Shown: positions 11,620 to 23,532 of the stretch, piece after piece | How positions within the stretch are numbered: position 1 is the stretch's first letter | How the letters are laid out: every line of letters starts with the position of its first letter | NCBI GenBank assembly: GCA_013350335.1 | Contig: CM023541.1 | Coordinates: forward strand, 38,122,739-38,186,738 | DNA from: Chimonanthus salicifolius | Taxonomy: Eukaryota > Streptophyta > Magnoliopsida > Laurales > Calycanthaceae | DNA length: 64,000 nucleotides | Direction of reading: 5' to 3' | Notes under the pieces: generated by a model | What the model saw: the letters and a program-made list of their open reading frames with translations, nothing else | What the model was told of the DNA's origin: nothing | Database searches by the model: none | Position numbers and translations under genes: made by a program

Positions 11620-13517
11620 TCAAAGACAAATAATATCCGGATCAGAGGTAGAAGGTGAGGCAGGTGATGCAGCAGGAAGTGCATCAAAATGTGCAGCAGG
11701 AGGTGCAACAAGTGGTGCAGCATGTGGTGCAGCAGGAGGTGCAGCAAGTCGTGCAACAGGAGGTGAATCAAGAGGTGCAGCAGGAGGTGCAACAGGTGGT
11801 GCAGCAGGTGGTGCAGCAGTTGTCGTAGGAGGTGCAGCAGGTGGTGCAGCAGGATGTGGAACAAGTCATGCAGCAGGAGGTGCAGCATGTGGACCAGTGG
11901 AGGCTGATGCAGAAGGAGCATGTGCATGAACTGGTGCAACAATCAAAGCTGTGGTGGCATGTGCAGAAGCAGGAGGTGCAAACTGAGGTGGTACGAATGG
12001 AATAACTGCAGTCGAACGAGGAAGGGGGCGCGAAGCTGCTGCAGCTCTAGTCAACACAGAACGGGGGCCAGTACCAGTTGATCCACTCTGTGGTGTAATG
12101 GGGCGAGAAGATGCACGAGGCAATGGACCAGAAAGTGCTGTTAATCCAACCATCAAAGCACGACTAGATTCCCCCGATGCTGCTCTTGCTCGTTTAGTAC
12201 GAGCAGGGGTGCCAGATGATGTTCTTGCTCGTTTAACTACCCCTCCAGATGGACGAACAGGGGGAATAACTGCTCCTGCAAACTCAGGTGATACCCTTGC
12301 TCATACAGTACCATCTGGTTCTATAGATAGGAATGCTGTAATCCCCCTCGCTTGTGCTAAAAGCACTGTCAACTGCAAAGTATCTAAAATCTGGCTCTAC
12401 ATAACATCCACCCTTGCGGTAAGCTGATCAAATCTCTGCACTTGCTGATCATAGCTCTGCTCCATCTTCTCCTCTAGAGCAAAAATGCTAGCAAGAATCT
12501 ACTGCGTATCAACTGATGAAACAGTCGGAGGACTCCCTGCCTCACGTGGGTGGCGTGCCTCACTGCCCTCAGATGGCCCAGGTGGCTCAAGTGCCGCACG
12601 CGCCTCAGATGCCTTAGGTGGACTGTGAACCTGAACTGGTGGTGCATCGACAACTTTGGGGACCCATTTCTTACTAGCTCTGTCGAGGTGGAATCCCATC
12701 TTCTTCAAAGTTGACTCATTAAAATAATCATAGCGTTCTATAGATACTTTATCATCGGGGAGAAGTGGGATTTCGCGTTCTTAAAAAAATGAACATAAAA
12801 AAAGATCGTACGGTAGACTACATCTTCTGGTTTTCCGGCAGGCGCGCATGTGACTAATGATGATATGGGAAAGGGAGATTTTTTTCCCATTCATGATGCC
12901 CCAAATAAGAAACACTTCAAACCATGTCACACTAGAATGCCCTTTTCTAAGAAAAATGCAATTGACAATTATTTGGTGGATGATTCGTGCTTTCAATGTA
13001 AGCATGGTCAGTAGGGGGTCTTCTTTTTTATGATATCCGTCCTCCCACACATCTCGTTGAGGGCTACCAAAACATCGAACCCCTCAACATCTGTGATCCA
13101 TGTACGACAATCATACCTTCTAATGCCGTTTTTTGGGAAATTATATAGGTAATCCAACCTTTCCCGTGTGATCACAACTTCTTGGCCTCGGACGGTTGTC
13201 TTAACCGTCTCATCATCCATTTTTTCTGTATTTGCATAAAATTCTTTTACTAAAATAGGGTACATGTCACATTTTAATGACAAAAATGAAGCCCAACCCA
13301 TTTCTTCAAAATACGATTCGATTTTCAAACCAAATTGTGTGAAAAAAGAGAGGTCGAAGATTTTACCAAAAATATACGATCGTGTGCAAAAATCGTCTCG
13401 GTAGAGGGTCGCGGCTTCAGACGATATGAAATGCGTCGGGTCGAATGACGTGTCTTTCTTTTGTTTCTTCCCTCCCTTTGTTGTGCTTGCTTTCCTTTTG
13501 GAACTTGAAGATGCCAT
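11620..13517 (-). pseudogene. Second MULE gene: putative plant transposon protein, disrupted
   Basis: Starts at ATG 13517 with MASSSSKRKAS and a Lys-rich nuclear-signal-like stretch (KGGKKQKK). A domain with GWASFL, VKEFYANTEK, RLDYLYNFP, RIIHQIIVNCI, HMRACRK and LPYDLFL follows, the pattern I associate with the Pfam family 'Putative plant transposon protein'. After a linker come a coiled-coil-like segment (EEKMEQSYDQQVQRFDQL) and a long Ala/Pro-rich tail of AAPPAAPP-like repeats encoded by GCA/GGTGCA repeats. It is broken by a frameshift in an A-run near 13020 and by in-frame stops at 12781-12783, 12499-12501, 12397-12399, 12301-12303 and 11866-11868. Past the frameshift the frame is constant to the stop at 11620-11622. 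Function unknown. Its position mirrors mudrB of maize MuDR, but it is not visibly related to MURB. Confidence 0.75.
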
Positions 13518-13559
13518 TTAGACGGTGTATTTTGGGAAAGAGGGAGAGGGAAAAATTAA

Positions 13560-13690
13560 AATGGAAAGGGTGTAGGGTGATTGGTTCGAATGAGTACGGG
13601 TGATTGATTCGAATGAATGGGGGTGATTGGTTCGAATGAATGGAGAGGTTCAAATGAATGGGGAGAGGTTCGAATGAATGGGGATTCCAA
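13560..13690 (-). repeat. TTCGAA-type repeats in leader of second MULE gene
   Basis: Five spaced copies of GGTTCGAATGAATGG-like sequence lie between the start codon at 13517 and a GA-rich leader. They are looser versions of the repeat units that make up the inverted repeats. Confidence 0.7.
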
Positions 13691-13880
13691 GAGAGAGGGA
13701 GAGGGAGAGGGAAATCGAGGAGGGGAAACCTGAGAATGAGGGAGCTGGATGAGGAGTCGGAGCCGGAGTCAGAGAGGGAGAGGGAGAGGAAGAGGAAGAG
13801 GGAGGGAATCGATCGATTTAGGGTTCGGTTTAGGGTTTCGAAAGGGGAGGAGAGGCAGGGCTGGAATCGATCGAATAAAT

Positions 13881-14765
13881 CGCGGTTTATATATATAAGT
13901 CGTCATTCGTTCGAATGAATGAATTGATTCATTCGAACGAATGGCGACTTAAATGGATTCGATCGAATGAATCAAACCATTCATTCGAACGAATGGCATA
14001 TTAGACTTCAATTCGTTCGAATGAATGGCTCGATTCATTCGAACGAATGACATCCGAGGGAAGGATTGTCATTTTACGGTCTTCTCTGATACATTCATTC
14101 GAATGAATCAGTCAATTCATTCGAACGAATGGACGTCTATATGTCATTGGTTCGAATGAATCAGTCCATTCATTCGAACGAATGACAAATAGAAGTGCAT
14201 TCATTCGAATGAATGGTTTAATTTATTCGAACGAATGGCACCCGAGAGAAGCACTGTCATTTTCCAGTCCTCTCTGATACATTCGTTCGAATGAATCAAG
14301 CCATTCATTCGAATGAATGCATTTCAAGTGTTCATTCGTTCGAATGAATGGATGGATTCATTCGATTGAAGGACTGTATTTTCCAGTCCCCTCTCATTCA
14401 TTCGTTCAAATGAATCCATCCATTCATTCGAACGAATGAACACTTCCGAACAATTCATTCGAATGAATGGAATTTACACTGGGGAATTCGTTCGAATGAA
14501 TGGATTGTGCACATGGCCACTCGTTCGAATCAGTGAAAATTCGGTAGTATTCATGTATTCATTCGAACGAATCCGAAATGAACTATGAATTCGTTCGAAT
14601 GAATGAAAGCAGAGGGGGTATGCGTCCATTCATTCGAACGAATGGAAAAATGAACTGAGCATTCGTTCGAACGAATGGGAATGCGGGGGCAAAATGGTAA
14701 TTTGCCACCCGCACCTAAAAATGGGTGTGCCGAAGTAGGATTTCCGGGTGTGTAAACGGGTACCC
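13881..14765 (-). repeat. Right terminal inverted repeat with palindrome array
   Basis: About 885 bp, the reverse-complement counterpart of 7364-8420. The unit order and the GGACTG...CAGTCC spacers match. A TATA-like run at about 13887-13897 sits at its inner edge, facing the second gene. It lacks the extra block present in the left copy. Confidence 0.92.
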
Positions 14766-15170
14766 TAAAAAAAATACTATATATTAAAGTTGATTGTTGA
14801 AAAATATAATCGACTAATAAATACTAAATTTAAATACCGAATGAAAGTTAAATGCGGCAAAATAAAATGCCAAGTACGTGCTTATAATACACAGAGTTCG
14901 TCAGGATCCGCAAATTGACCGCTGAATCGATCAGGCCTTGATCAAAGTACAGACACACCTAGGGCAACGACGAACTGGTGCTGCTCTGTTCTTGGTCATT
15001 CTCAGCTAGAAAGAGGAAAAATGCATCAGAACCTGCAGAAATGTTTATGCAAATCGTTCCAAGGGTACCATTTTCGACGAGCTTCGAGGCCCATATCTTC
15101 ATTTTTTCATGAAATCTCATCAACAACCTCAAATCAATGCGCCCCCGACCCGCCCTCAGTCCCAAAACCT
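14766..15170. other. Presumed promoter and 5' leader of the next gene
   Basis: About 400 bp of unique sequence between the MULE end and the coding region at 15171. An in-frame upstream ATG at 15021 is possible. Confidence 0.5.
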
Positions 15171-15554
15171 ATGGAATTCAACACCCCCATTTTGAAATTC
15201 CACCCTTATCTTTCCTCCACGCGCGTAAGTCTGCCGACCCAGTTCAGCATTCGCCAAAAATTTAGGAAATTCAGCGGTGATTGCTCTGCCAAATTCGACC
15301 CAAATAAAGAGATTGATGAGATCAATCTGAAGTTTGCAGAAGCTCGAGAGGAGATTGACATGGCATTAGAATCGAAAGAGACAGTTTATTTCGATGAGGA
15401 GGCGGAGACCGCCCGTGCTGCAGTGAAGGCTGTTTTGGAAATGTATGAGGCTCTGCTGTCGAAGTTACCTGAAGGCGAGCGGGGAGCATTACAGAGGTCA
15501 ATGGGACTGAAAATAGAACAATTGAAGGCGGAACTGGTACAGTTGAATGATTGA
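15171..15554 (+). CDS. Small conserved plant protein, predicted organelle-targeted
   Basis: A single-exon frame of 127 codons from ATG 15171 (MEFNTPILKF) to TGA 15552-15554. An alternative in-frame ATG at 15021 would add 50 residues. I prefer 15171 because the first ~40 residues then look like a plastid transit peptide, rich in Ser, Thr, Arg and Phe with few acids. The mature part is acidic and helical: FDPNKEIDEINLKFAEAREE, then an ESKETVYFDEEAE segment and a C-terminal helix ending GLKIEQLKAELVQLND. This regular heptad-like pattern suggests a coiled coil. I have an impression of plant homologues of this size with the same tail, but no named function. The MULE ends about 400 bp upstream. Confidence 0.75.
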   Translation: MEFNTPILKFHPYLSSTRVSLPTQFSIRQKFRKFSGDCSAKFDPNKEIDEINLKFAEAREEIDMALESKETVYFDEEAETARAAVKAVLEMYEALLSKLPEGERGALQRSMGLKIEQLKAELVQLND

Positions 15555-15841
15555 TTATGAGGTTCGGTGCTTCTTTTTTTCCCCACTGGATTGATGATGA
15601 GTTTACATAGGAAGGTTGATTTTTATTGTGCAAAATTTTTAAATTTTTATGCTTGTTTGAATGGAGTGGCACCATTGATATTTATACACTGTTTCTTACT
15701 CATGTATGTCATTTATTTTAAGCTTTTAACACCATTGTTAGGGGGAAAACGACATTTTGTCATATTTTAATAAGAAATGGCATCAACAATATCTATATTT
15801 GCCCTTTTAATAAGTTGATGCTGTATGAAAAAACAAGACAG

Positions 15842-16002
15842 TGTTCCATGCTTGAATAAAAATGGAAGTATTGATATTTAGTCATCATCATACGTTCTAC
15901 TCCAAGTCATTCAGACATCAAGCATCATTTTAAATGTGCCACTATTAAGAATCCTATAAAAATAAATGTTGATGCTTCCACTTTTTATTCAAGCATGGGA
16001 CA
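15842..16002. mobile_element. Small inverted-repeat element (MITE candidate)
   Basis: 161 bp with about 30-bp inverted ends: TGTTCCATGCTTGAATAAAA on the left, and the right end reads TGTCCCATGCTTGAATAAAA when reverse-complemented. There is no coding content. No target-site duplication is visible, so the superfamily is unknown. Confidence 0.6.
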
Positions 16003-16051
16003 ACATATAAAAGCTTGGTCTGCATCATCTTGTTGGTGATTGTATTGTATT

Positions 16052-16378
16052 TGTTAGGCTCTGTGGAGCTTGATAATCAGAGATGTACTAGCAGATCTGG
16101 TCAGGGGTTGATTTTGTAATTTCACTGTGTCTTGTGTAAACCCTAATTAGGGTATTTTTGTTTTGTGTGTGTGTGAGAGAGTTGAACATTTGTAACGATA
16201 GCCGCTTCTTCTTTGTTTTTTGCCTTTGAGCATAGTGGATCGGTTTGAACTTCGTGGACGTATCGAAAGAGAAACATGTAAAATCTTTGTGTTGTGGTTT
16301 GTTTCTCTTTGTTGATTTCTCTTTTCCATCTTCGATATTGCTGTTTCGGTGAGGTAGGAAAGACCTTTCCTCCCAACA
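16052..16378 (+). mobile_element. Solo LTR with 5-bp target duplication
   Basis: 327 bp beginning TGTTAGGC and ending CCTCCCAACA, flanked by perfect copies of GTATT at 16047-16051 and 16379-16383. There is no second LTR or internal region, as expected after LTR-LTR recombination. Copia-type by its inverted ends, which is an inference. Confidence 0.85.
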
Positions 16379-16479
16379 GTATTATCTGAGAAATAGATAA
16401 CTAGATATTTGTAAGCATGTGATTGGTATCATTTTGAGTTATTGGGTTTTTGTTTTGAATTTCAACAATTTGATTATAC

Positions 16480-17160
16480 TTTTTGAGACGGCAACAAGGG
16501 AAATTTTCAGTATTAAAATAAGAAGCACAAGATACGCTGCATTTGAGAAGTACACTGAGGAACAAAATACAAAAAACTACCAATGGCCAAGATAAGGCTC
16601 ACACGTTTCCACCCCCTTCATAGCCAATAAATTTGCTACTCCATTAGGCAATCACTTGATGTGTTTGAAAACAACCTCCTTCTGCCCTCCTAATATCCCA
16701 ATTTTCAAAGCTATCTGGGTTAACTTCCAAGGATGGGTATATTTCCAACTAGCTTACCCGATAGCATTTTTAGAATCAAATTCCACCACCAAGCTGTCAT
16801 TCACATCATCCATCCACAATTTGGTTGCCTTCTTAATGGCCAAAAGTTCTTCTTCATTAGAGTCTCTAACCCCCATGGGTCCCGAAAAGAAATATTTCAT
16901 ATTCCCCACATTGTCATGTAACACACCCCCAATCCTTGTGAGACTTGGTTCATCCGTTGTTGCACCATTGACATTAAATATAACCTAACCTTCTTAAGGT
17001 AATTCCCACTTCTAGATTACTCTCTTCTTCCTACGTCTCCCTTTCAAACACTCGTCCCGATTTCTAATGAAATCATCAATCAATAAATTTCTACAATCTT
17101 TACAAGCTCTCAACCACCCAATAATTCTTGACCTAGCTATCTCAAACACCTCCTCCTACG
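16480..17160 (-). pseudogene. LINE remnant: RNase H domain, degenerate
   Basis: Reading the minus strand from about 16985 gives FNVNGATTDEP, IGGVLHDNVGN, DSNEEELLAIKKA, VVEFDSKNAIG and LPNGVANLLA. This is the RNase H domain (RVT_3 type) found at the 3' end of plant LINEs. Upstream, ARSRIIGWL fits the linker before it. Stops interrupt the frame, and the first catalytic Asp (normally NVDGA) reads Asn. A short A-tract on the minus strand near 16480-16485 may mark the 3' tail. Confidence 0.75.
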
Positions 17161-18800
17161 ACCTCACCTTCCCTTGAAAGATCTTGGAATTTATTTCCTT
17201 TCACACCAGTCATCACACCATTGCTTGGATCAAAAGCTAAGCATCGTCTCTTAAGCAGACCCCTATCCCAGCTGGAAATGATCTCATCGACTAACTTGCA
17301 TTCATTTGAGAAGCCATTAAATGAAAAGCTCAGTTTTCTTACTATGCAAAAAGGAAAGAGGGAAAAAAGATATCTTCTGTGTTGGAAAATGGCTTTTGAA
17401 GTACTCGACAATTAGAGTGCATGTTGATATAGCCTCTGATTTTCCTCAAATGGAAGCCCTATGTATCTCGAGAGGAACATTCTTGTTACACTTCACTACC
17501 ATTTAAAAAACTCCAATGATAGTGACTCTGGACCCCTTTGCTTCAATATTAAGACAATTTTCAAAACATAGAGGAATGATTATGGACTAATTTTTTGGTA
17601 GAGGCTGCACACCCCAGTGGCTATGAAGATCCTCACAGATGAACTAGATTTTGTGCTTTAGATTTGTGGTTTAGAGGAGTATAGGGTCATGGAATATTCA
17701 ACATAGCATGAAAGGGCGTTTGGAACCCTAGGTACGGTGAGGTGCTGGAGGTCAAGGGTGAGGAATGTGATATCTTTTGAAATCATTTTATGTGAATGTG
17801 TTGGATATGCATGTTTGGTTTCTGAAATTCAGGAGAATAATTTGGTACCAATTCAGCTGAGACACTGTACTCTCAATTGCCCTTCTGAATAGGTTTGGGT
17901 CCCTTGATATGGGTACAATTACTTTGTTTCAGATGTAGCTTAACTTATAGGGTAATTTTCTTCCGACACATTTCTGAATGACCTATTGACCCTTCCTCCA
18001 TTGGGTATCAAAATCTTTTGCCTTGCGTGTAAATTCACTTGATAGTCCCTAGGTAATTGAACATAGGGTTACCAACCTCACATGTTTATTTTTCATGATT
18101 CCCTTAGCAATTGGCATTGGTTACCAACATTGTTGGTAAAGAAGAAATATCTGTCCAGCCTAGTTTTTTATTGTCTTTGACTCTTTCTCTAAATACATCC
18201 ACATACTTGCTTTCAGTTAGTGATCCTACTAAATTTTGAGTGGCTTGACAATCACTTTGACCTAAATGTTTGAACTCCTATAAGTGACAATAGGCTGAAG
18301 CTGTGATGCATCGACATGTGCATAGGGTCCGCGTTCATGTGTGCGGTCATAGTATGGGGACCGACACTACACCGAAACATGGCAGAAAGGTCTCTATTTT
18401 GTTTACAAATCAAAACCCTAGAAATCAAACCATTCAAAAAAAAAAAACACCCTAGAAATCAAAAGAGAGAGAGAGAGAGAGAGAGGTCTAATCCTTCTCA
18501 CAAAGAAATACAATGCAAGTTTCGGCCATGGGGTTCGGTGCAGGCTTCAATTCTATGTGCTTTGAAGGTGAATTCCAAGGCAAAACACTGAAAATATGTT
18601 AGGAATTTTGCTTTCCAAGAAACCTAAGTTGGAGATGATGGAAAATCAATAAAAAACTAATCAAATTTGGCCCAATTATTGTGTGGGAACCCCGAAATTG
18701 ATTAGAGAACTAAGAAAGTTTCACTCTCTAAGGAAAAGAATTCAACAATTGGGCCCTTACGGTTTGATAATATTCGGGCGGGTTGTGGACGGTTCGAAAG
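17161..18800. other. No gene recognised
   Basis: The part up to about 17600 may be more of the degenerate LINE on the minus strand, but I cannot read a domain with confidence. A GA microsatellite lies at about 18463-18485. Confidence 0.4.
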
Positions 18801-18821
18801 CCCGTCGGACTCTCATAAGGA

Positions 18822-18828
18822 TATAAAA
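18822..18828 (+). promoter_or_regulatory. TATA box of the PLAT pseudogene
   Basis: TATAAAA, followed by an unusually CT-rich leader (repeated CTCTCGCCGCTGTAG and CTCTCTCT) of the type seen in well-expressed plant genes. It lies about 170 bp before the signal-peptide-like exon. Confidence 0.5.
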
Positions 18829-18996
18829 CATGGTGAAACCCTAAAACTCTTTCGCTCTCTCTCCATCTCTTCCCTTCTCTTGCCGCTGTAGCCTTCTCTC
18901 GCCGCTGTAGATCTCTTCCCTTCTCTCGCCGCTCTCGAGTCTCTCTCTGCACTCTCTCTCTCTCACTGCTCTCTCTCGCCGCTCCTCAATCTCTCT

Positions 18997-19602
18997 TTGT
19001 GTCTATCACGTCTTCCTCTCTCCGCCCTCATCTTCTCCTCCTCTGTCATTCTAACCCTGTCCGCTGTAAGAATAAAGACCCATTTTTCTCTTTTCCCATT
19101 CTCCAATCATGGTCACACATCTCATCGAATCAATGGTTATCGTTTCTTCATTCTGGGTCCTTTTTTTTTTCTCTTCTATTTTTTCCCTTCTTTTTCCAGG
19201 ATGATGAGAAGAACTGCGGCTACATCATCTACGTAAGAACGGGGTCGATCACCAAAGGCAGGACTGACTCGATGCGGCCTAACTCTATATGCATTTGACG
19301 ACTGGGAAATAAAGATTAGAGATTTGGAGAAATGGGAGAGTTGATGGTCCCTGACTACAACTACTTTGAGAGTGGCAATCTCGACATCTTCATTGGCCGC
19401 AACCCGTGCTTGGATGCGCCAGTTGCGCCATGAATCTGACCTCCAACGGGTCTGGATCCCACCACAAATGGTATTGCAACTATGTGGGTGTCACTACCAA
19501 TGGCCTGCACGTGTCGTGCCACCAGTAGCTCTTCACCTTCGAGCAGTGGTTGGCACATGACGCGTCATCGTATCAGCTTATGCCATTCGGGACATGTGTT
19601 GG
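18997..19602 (+). pseudogene. PLAT/LH2-domain protein, pseudogene
   Basis: Exon 1 (about 18997-19065) reads as a hydrophobic signal peptide (SALIFSSSVILTLSA) but has lost its ATG. An intron at 19066-19199 (GTAAGA...CCAG) precedes DDEKNCGYIIYVRTGSITKG. In a shifted frame follow VPDYNYFESGNLDIF and PCLDAPV, then LTSNGSG, KWYCNYV and FEQWLAHD. This matches the small secreted plant PLAT-domain stress proteins (PLAT1-3 of Arabidopsis). At least two frameshifts between 19270 and 19350 and several stops inactivate it. The promoter-like region and intron are still recognisable, so the copy is a decayed gene and not a processed one. Confidence 0.8.
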
Positions 19603-22600
19603 TTGGGTGAGACTCAGAACAACCTTGGAAAATTGAAGGGTGAGAAGAAGAAGAAAGAAGAGAAGGGTAATCCCTTAATCCTGTTATCTCTCATTAATCA
19701 TCCATTTACCAAATATAGTTATTACAAGATTCAAATGTGGTGTTTCTTTGGTTATATTAGAGACTAATCTCTCTCTCCTTCTGTCATTAAATAGTTCTTC
19801 TTGTGGTTATGGACATCGCTGTATATCTTCCCGATGACACTCGTGTTGTTTTAAAGGTTTGATTTCTCTTCTTCCTAATCCAATTATACTTTCCACAAAG
19901 ATTCTTTTTCTTTTATTTTTCTTTAATTTGCAGTGTATAAATTTTTAAAATTCCATTGAAAACTTGCAGCCAAAAGATTAAATACATATGTAGTAGAACT
20001 CAAAAAATTGATTAAAATTCAGAAATGTCAAGTCTTTTTCATCCTTCTTTAATTAGGACATTACTTAATTCGACCTAGTCAATTTACATACTCATGTTAG
20101 CAATCCTTTTCATCCAATCTCCAACTTAGTTCAGAAGCTGGAAGAAAATGAGCTGTAAATGGATTTGTTTGGGCTTTGGTTTGACAATACAGGGATCTAA
20201 TCCACTTTTGTCAAGTGCTTATTGTGCAACCTTAAATATTGTAGTTTTAAGTCATGATACTTTTCATAAGCCAACCTTAAATGTTTAAGGCATAAACTAA
20301 TGTAGTGGCCGTATGGGTGTGTAGGACCCCATGAATGATAAAATTAGAAATGATCACATGTAGAAACATTAAAAAGGTGCACATGTAGATGAGAAAATGA
20401 GTAAATGTCGCTTAATGTAGTTTGGATATGTGCATCGGAAATTAGAATCAACTATAGTTTAGGAAATCAATAATTCTATGGTTTGGACATGTTCTTATTT
20501 ATTATTGTATTCCCTAGAGTCAAAATTCATCATTATTATCATCATCATCTTTTTGAGTTCCATTCTTATCTTCATTATCTTCATCATCAAAGCCTTATCC
20601 ATTCCCATCTATCAGGGTTAGCTTTGTTATGAGATAAGAAGATGGGTTGCATTGGATTTGGTGAGAGAAGAAGATTGTTATGAGGTAAAAAGTTATCAAA
20701 CTTTTTTGGAGAGGGGGTTGGTTTGACCATTTGTACTATGCCTGAGGGTAAGGAAAATTTGGACTCAAACCGTTCACTCTTTTTAGTGTATTCTTTGTCT
20801 CTAATGCAATGAATACTGCTTTTTGAATCTTCTCTTTTAGAAGGATTGGGAGTTGGATTTGTAACTTGGAGATGGGAATACGGCTTTCCCAAATGCTCTA
20901 AATTTATGATTTTGATCATGCGTTTGAGTTTGAGGCATTATTGTGTATGCTATGCTTGAAACAATGTAATGGTGTTTTGTTCTTTTAGAATATTTGTTTG
21001 TAGTGAAGGTTATTATACTTTTCGTATTTGGTGTTTAGGTTTGGGTGGAAGGTATTTGGAGGATTTGTTTTGAATATTGATCACCAATTTCCTTATTCTC
21101 CCTCTCCCTCTCCCTCTCCCTCTCTCTCTCGCGTCACACACACCAATTATGCTCATTTTGCTCTTGAATGCCGTGATTTGCCCTTATCGCTACAAGGGAA
21201 TGAGATTTTGATTAGTTTGTGATTTCATCCTATCTTCTACAATGTTTTTCATTTCCAATACATGTGCAAGACAAATGAGGTGGTTGTTTTTGTTCCTTGC
21301 ATTTTCTGATCATCTTACTGCAGTGAGCTTTCTAATTTGCAATAGTAGTGTTATCGTTTTATGAGCAATGTTTGTTAGTTTCACTGGGTTTTGGATCTTT
21401 TGCTTGGAAGAATTTATAATTCAAGTTTGAATGTCATGAGGCTAATCAATATCCATAAATTTGCCTTTTATTTTCTATTCATGATCACTTATTAGTTATT
21501 TTATTTTAAGTTTTCATATTTATTTACTGCCGCATGTTCATGAATCATTAATGTTTTACTCTCTTGCTTTTTCAGGTATCAAATTAGTCTGATTTTGGAA
21601 GTCCATCATGATAGAGATGCACCAACAAGAGGCCAAAGTCGAGGAAGAGAGACAAATTGGAAAAAATCACAACTAATATTTTATTTAAATGCATTTTCTT
21701 ATTTGATATTTGTTTTGTATTAAGGGTAATAAAAGCCCAATTTAAACTTTTATATTTTTCAAGTCTAGTATAGCCTTTTTTAGATTTTTTTTTACCTTTA
21801 TTTGATACCAACTGTATACAAGGTTTAGGTCACTAAGTGTGGTATAGGTTAAATGTTGTATTAGGTTGAAATGATAGATTCTAGGCTTATAAATGAGTGT
21901 GCTAAGGTTTTGGATAAAAAAATTGGTTTAAAATGGATATTGGGCATTGATAAAATAAATATTTAGGTTAAAAAATAGGTATTGAGTCTCGTAACCTAAA
22001 ATTTTAGATTAAAAATTGGATATTGGACTCAATAGCATAAAAGTTAAGATTAAAAAAATTGATATTAGACTTGATAGCATCAAAATGTGGGTAAGAATTT
22101 TATATTGAGCCTTGTAGAGAGAGGGATTTTTTCACCTCCTTTTATAATAGTAAAAAGGTCTCATCATAGGAACCATTCTCTTAATAAGGATTGCCAAAGC
22201 CTCTGGATTCCAAAAATATATCCTAAATTTAGTAATTCAAGTTATTTTATAAACCAAATCTAAGTATTGAAAACCACTCCACCATCACAAGTGAATCCAA
22301 CATGTCAAAGATAAAATCTTCCATTCTCCCACTTGGATAATATGGCTGTTATGGTTTAACCAATATGCTTTTAATTATAGTTTGAAAAAACTTTTTTTGA
22401 AAATGATGTCACTTGAATTATACAACTTATAAAATGAAAATGAGGTCATTTTTTAAAAAAAAATAAATTAATTTCATAACCTATATCTTACCATAAAATG
22501 TTTGTAATTAGACAAATCCATCAATGTGAAATCATGACATCCGTACATCATATCTCATTAGCTCTTTAACAGTTTAACTTGATAGGTTGATATAGACTCA

Positions 22601-23532
22601 AAAACAACCTTAAATGGTGGCAGATTCAAGCCATAGCTATCATTCTTGATGACTTCCATTGAAAGTGACAGAGATTGGAAGTACAAACAAGGGCTAAAAG
22701 GTCATTAACCATTTCGCATAAGGCCTTCAGCAGTATTATGACATCATGATGGGAGAAGATCAAAATACTCGATTTTAATTGCAATTGTGTTTTACCAGCT
22801 GAATGGATAAGATCTTCAAGAGATAGTTGTGAACGTACTTTTTTTTTTTTCTTTACATGTTGGAAAGCATAACGTACTTTTTTTTTTTTTTAACTTTACA
22901 TGTTGAAAACTGTGGGATATCGAGCGTAAAGTGGATAAGATCTTCAAGAGATAATTTAAATGTACATATTTTGTTTACTCTCTTTTCACATAATTGGAAT
23001 AGTAGAGTTGCGTTTGGATAACGGACAGAGGGATAAAAATGAAGATAACTCTCGTTTACCCTCATTTAGTAACAAGAGATAGTTTGAATGTACATATTTA
23101 AGTTTCTCCTCCCCATCACAAATCTGAAAACTCTTTCTACACAAGAGATAATCACTTTACTTCTCTTTTAAATAAGTTTTCTTTTTCTTTTAAACCTTTT
23201 TACTTTAATTACCAAATAAGATTAGGGAAATCCATGTTTAAGAAACCCCCCCTGCAAAAATTAATTTTCATCCAAAAGTAGCCTTTGAGTATCCATCTAA
23301 GTGATCTTCACCATTGAATTTGACATTTTTGTTAGACAATTACAATTTGAATTTTAAAATTAAAGAGTAGGATGATGATATATGTCCAAACTTTAGAGGC
23401 AAAATATCCAAGTGTTCATCTCTCATAACAAAATATCTAAGTGGTAGACCTTACCTTCTTACATAACGGGTCAAAAAATTAAAAAAGAAATAATTCATAC
23501 TTTCGCTTGACAAAGTTTTTTTTTGTTAAAAT
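19603..23532. other. Gene-poor AT-rich region
   Basis: No protein family was recognised. A 110-codon ATG-initiated frame on the minus strand (20919-20587) is Ser/Pro/Lys-rich and has no motif; I do not call it a gene. A CTCCCT repeat lies at about 21100-21128, and poly-T runs lie near 22840 and 22880. Confidence 0.45.

Larger units (their letters stand above)
7364..14765. mobile_element. Two-gene Mutator-like element (MULE), decayed
   Basis: A 7.4-kb element bounded by long inverted repeats (left 7364 to about 8420; right about 13881-14765). The outer ends match: GGTCCCCGTTTACACACCC on the left and GGTACCCGTTTACACACCC when the right end is reverse-complemented. Inside are a FAR1-type MULE transposase gene (plus, 8943-11108) and a second gene (minus, 13517-11620). 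They converge, each starting just inside a repeat that carries a TATA-like sequence. The flanks share TAAAAAAA (7356-7363 and 14766-14773), compatible with the 8-9 bp duplication MULEs make, but in A-rich DNA this is weak and the exact ends are uncertain by a base or two. Both genes are broken, so the copy is not autonomous today. Confidence 0.9.

Noticed and set aside
11586..11942. Leu/His-rich minus-strand protein
   Set aside because: It is an out-of-frame reading of the GCA/GGTGCA repeats that encode the Ala/Pro tail of the second MULE gene.
20587..20919. 110-codon minus-strand ATG frame as a gene
   Set aside because: Composition is biased, no domain is recognised, there is no neighbouring exon, and such a length is expected by chance in this much DNA.
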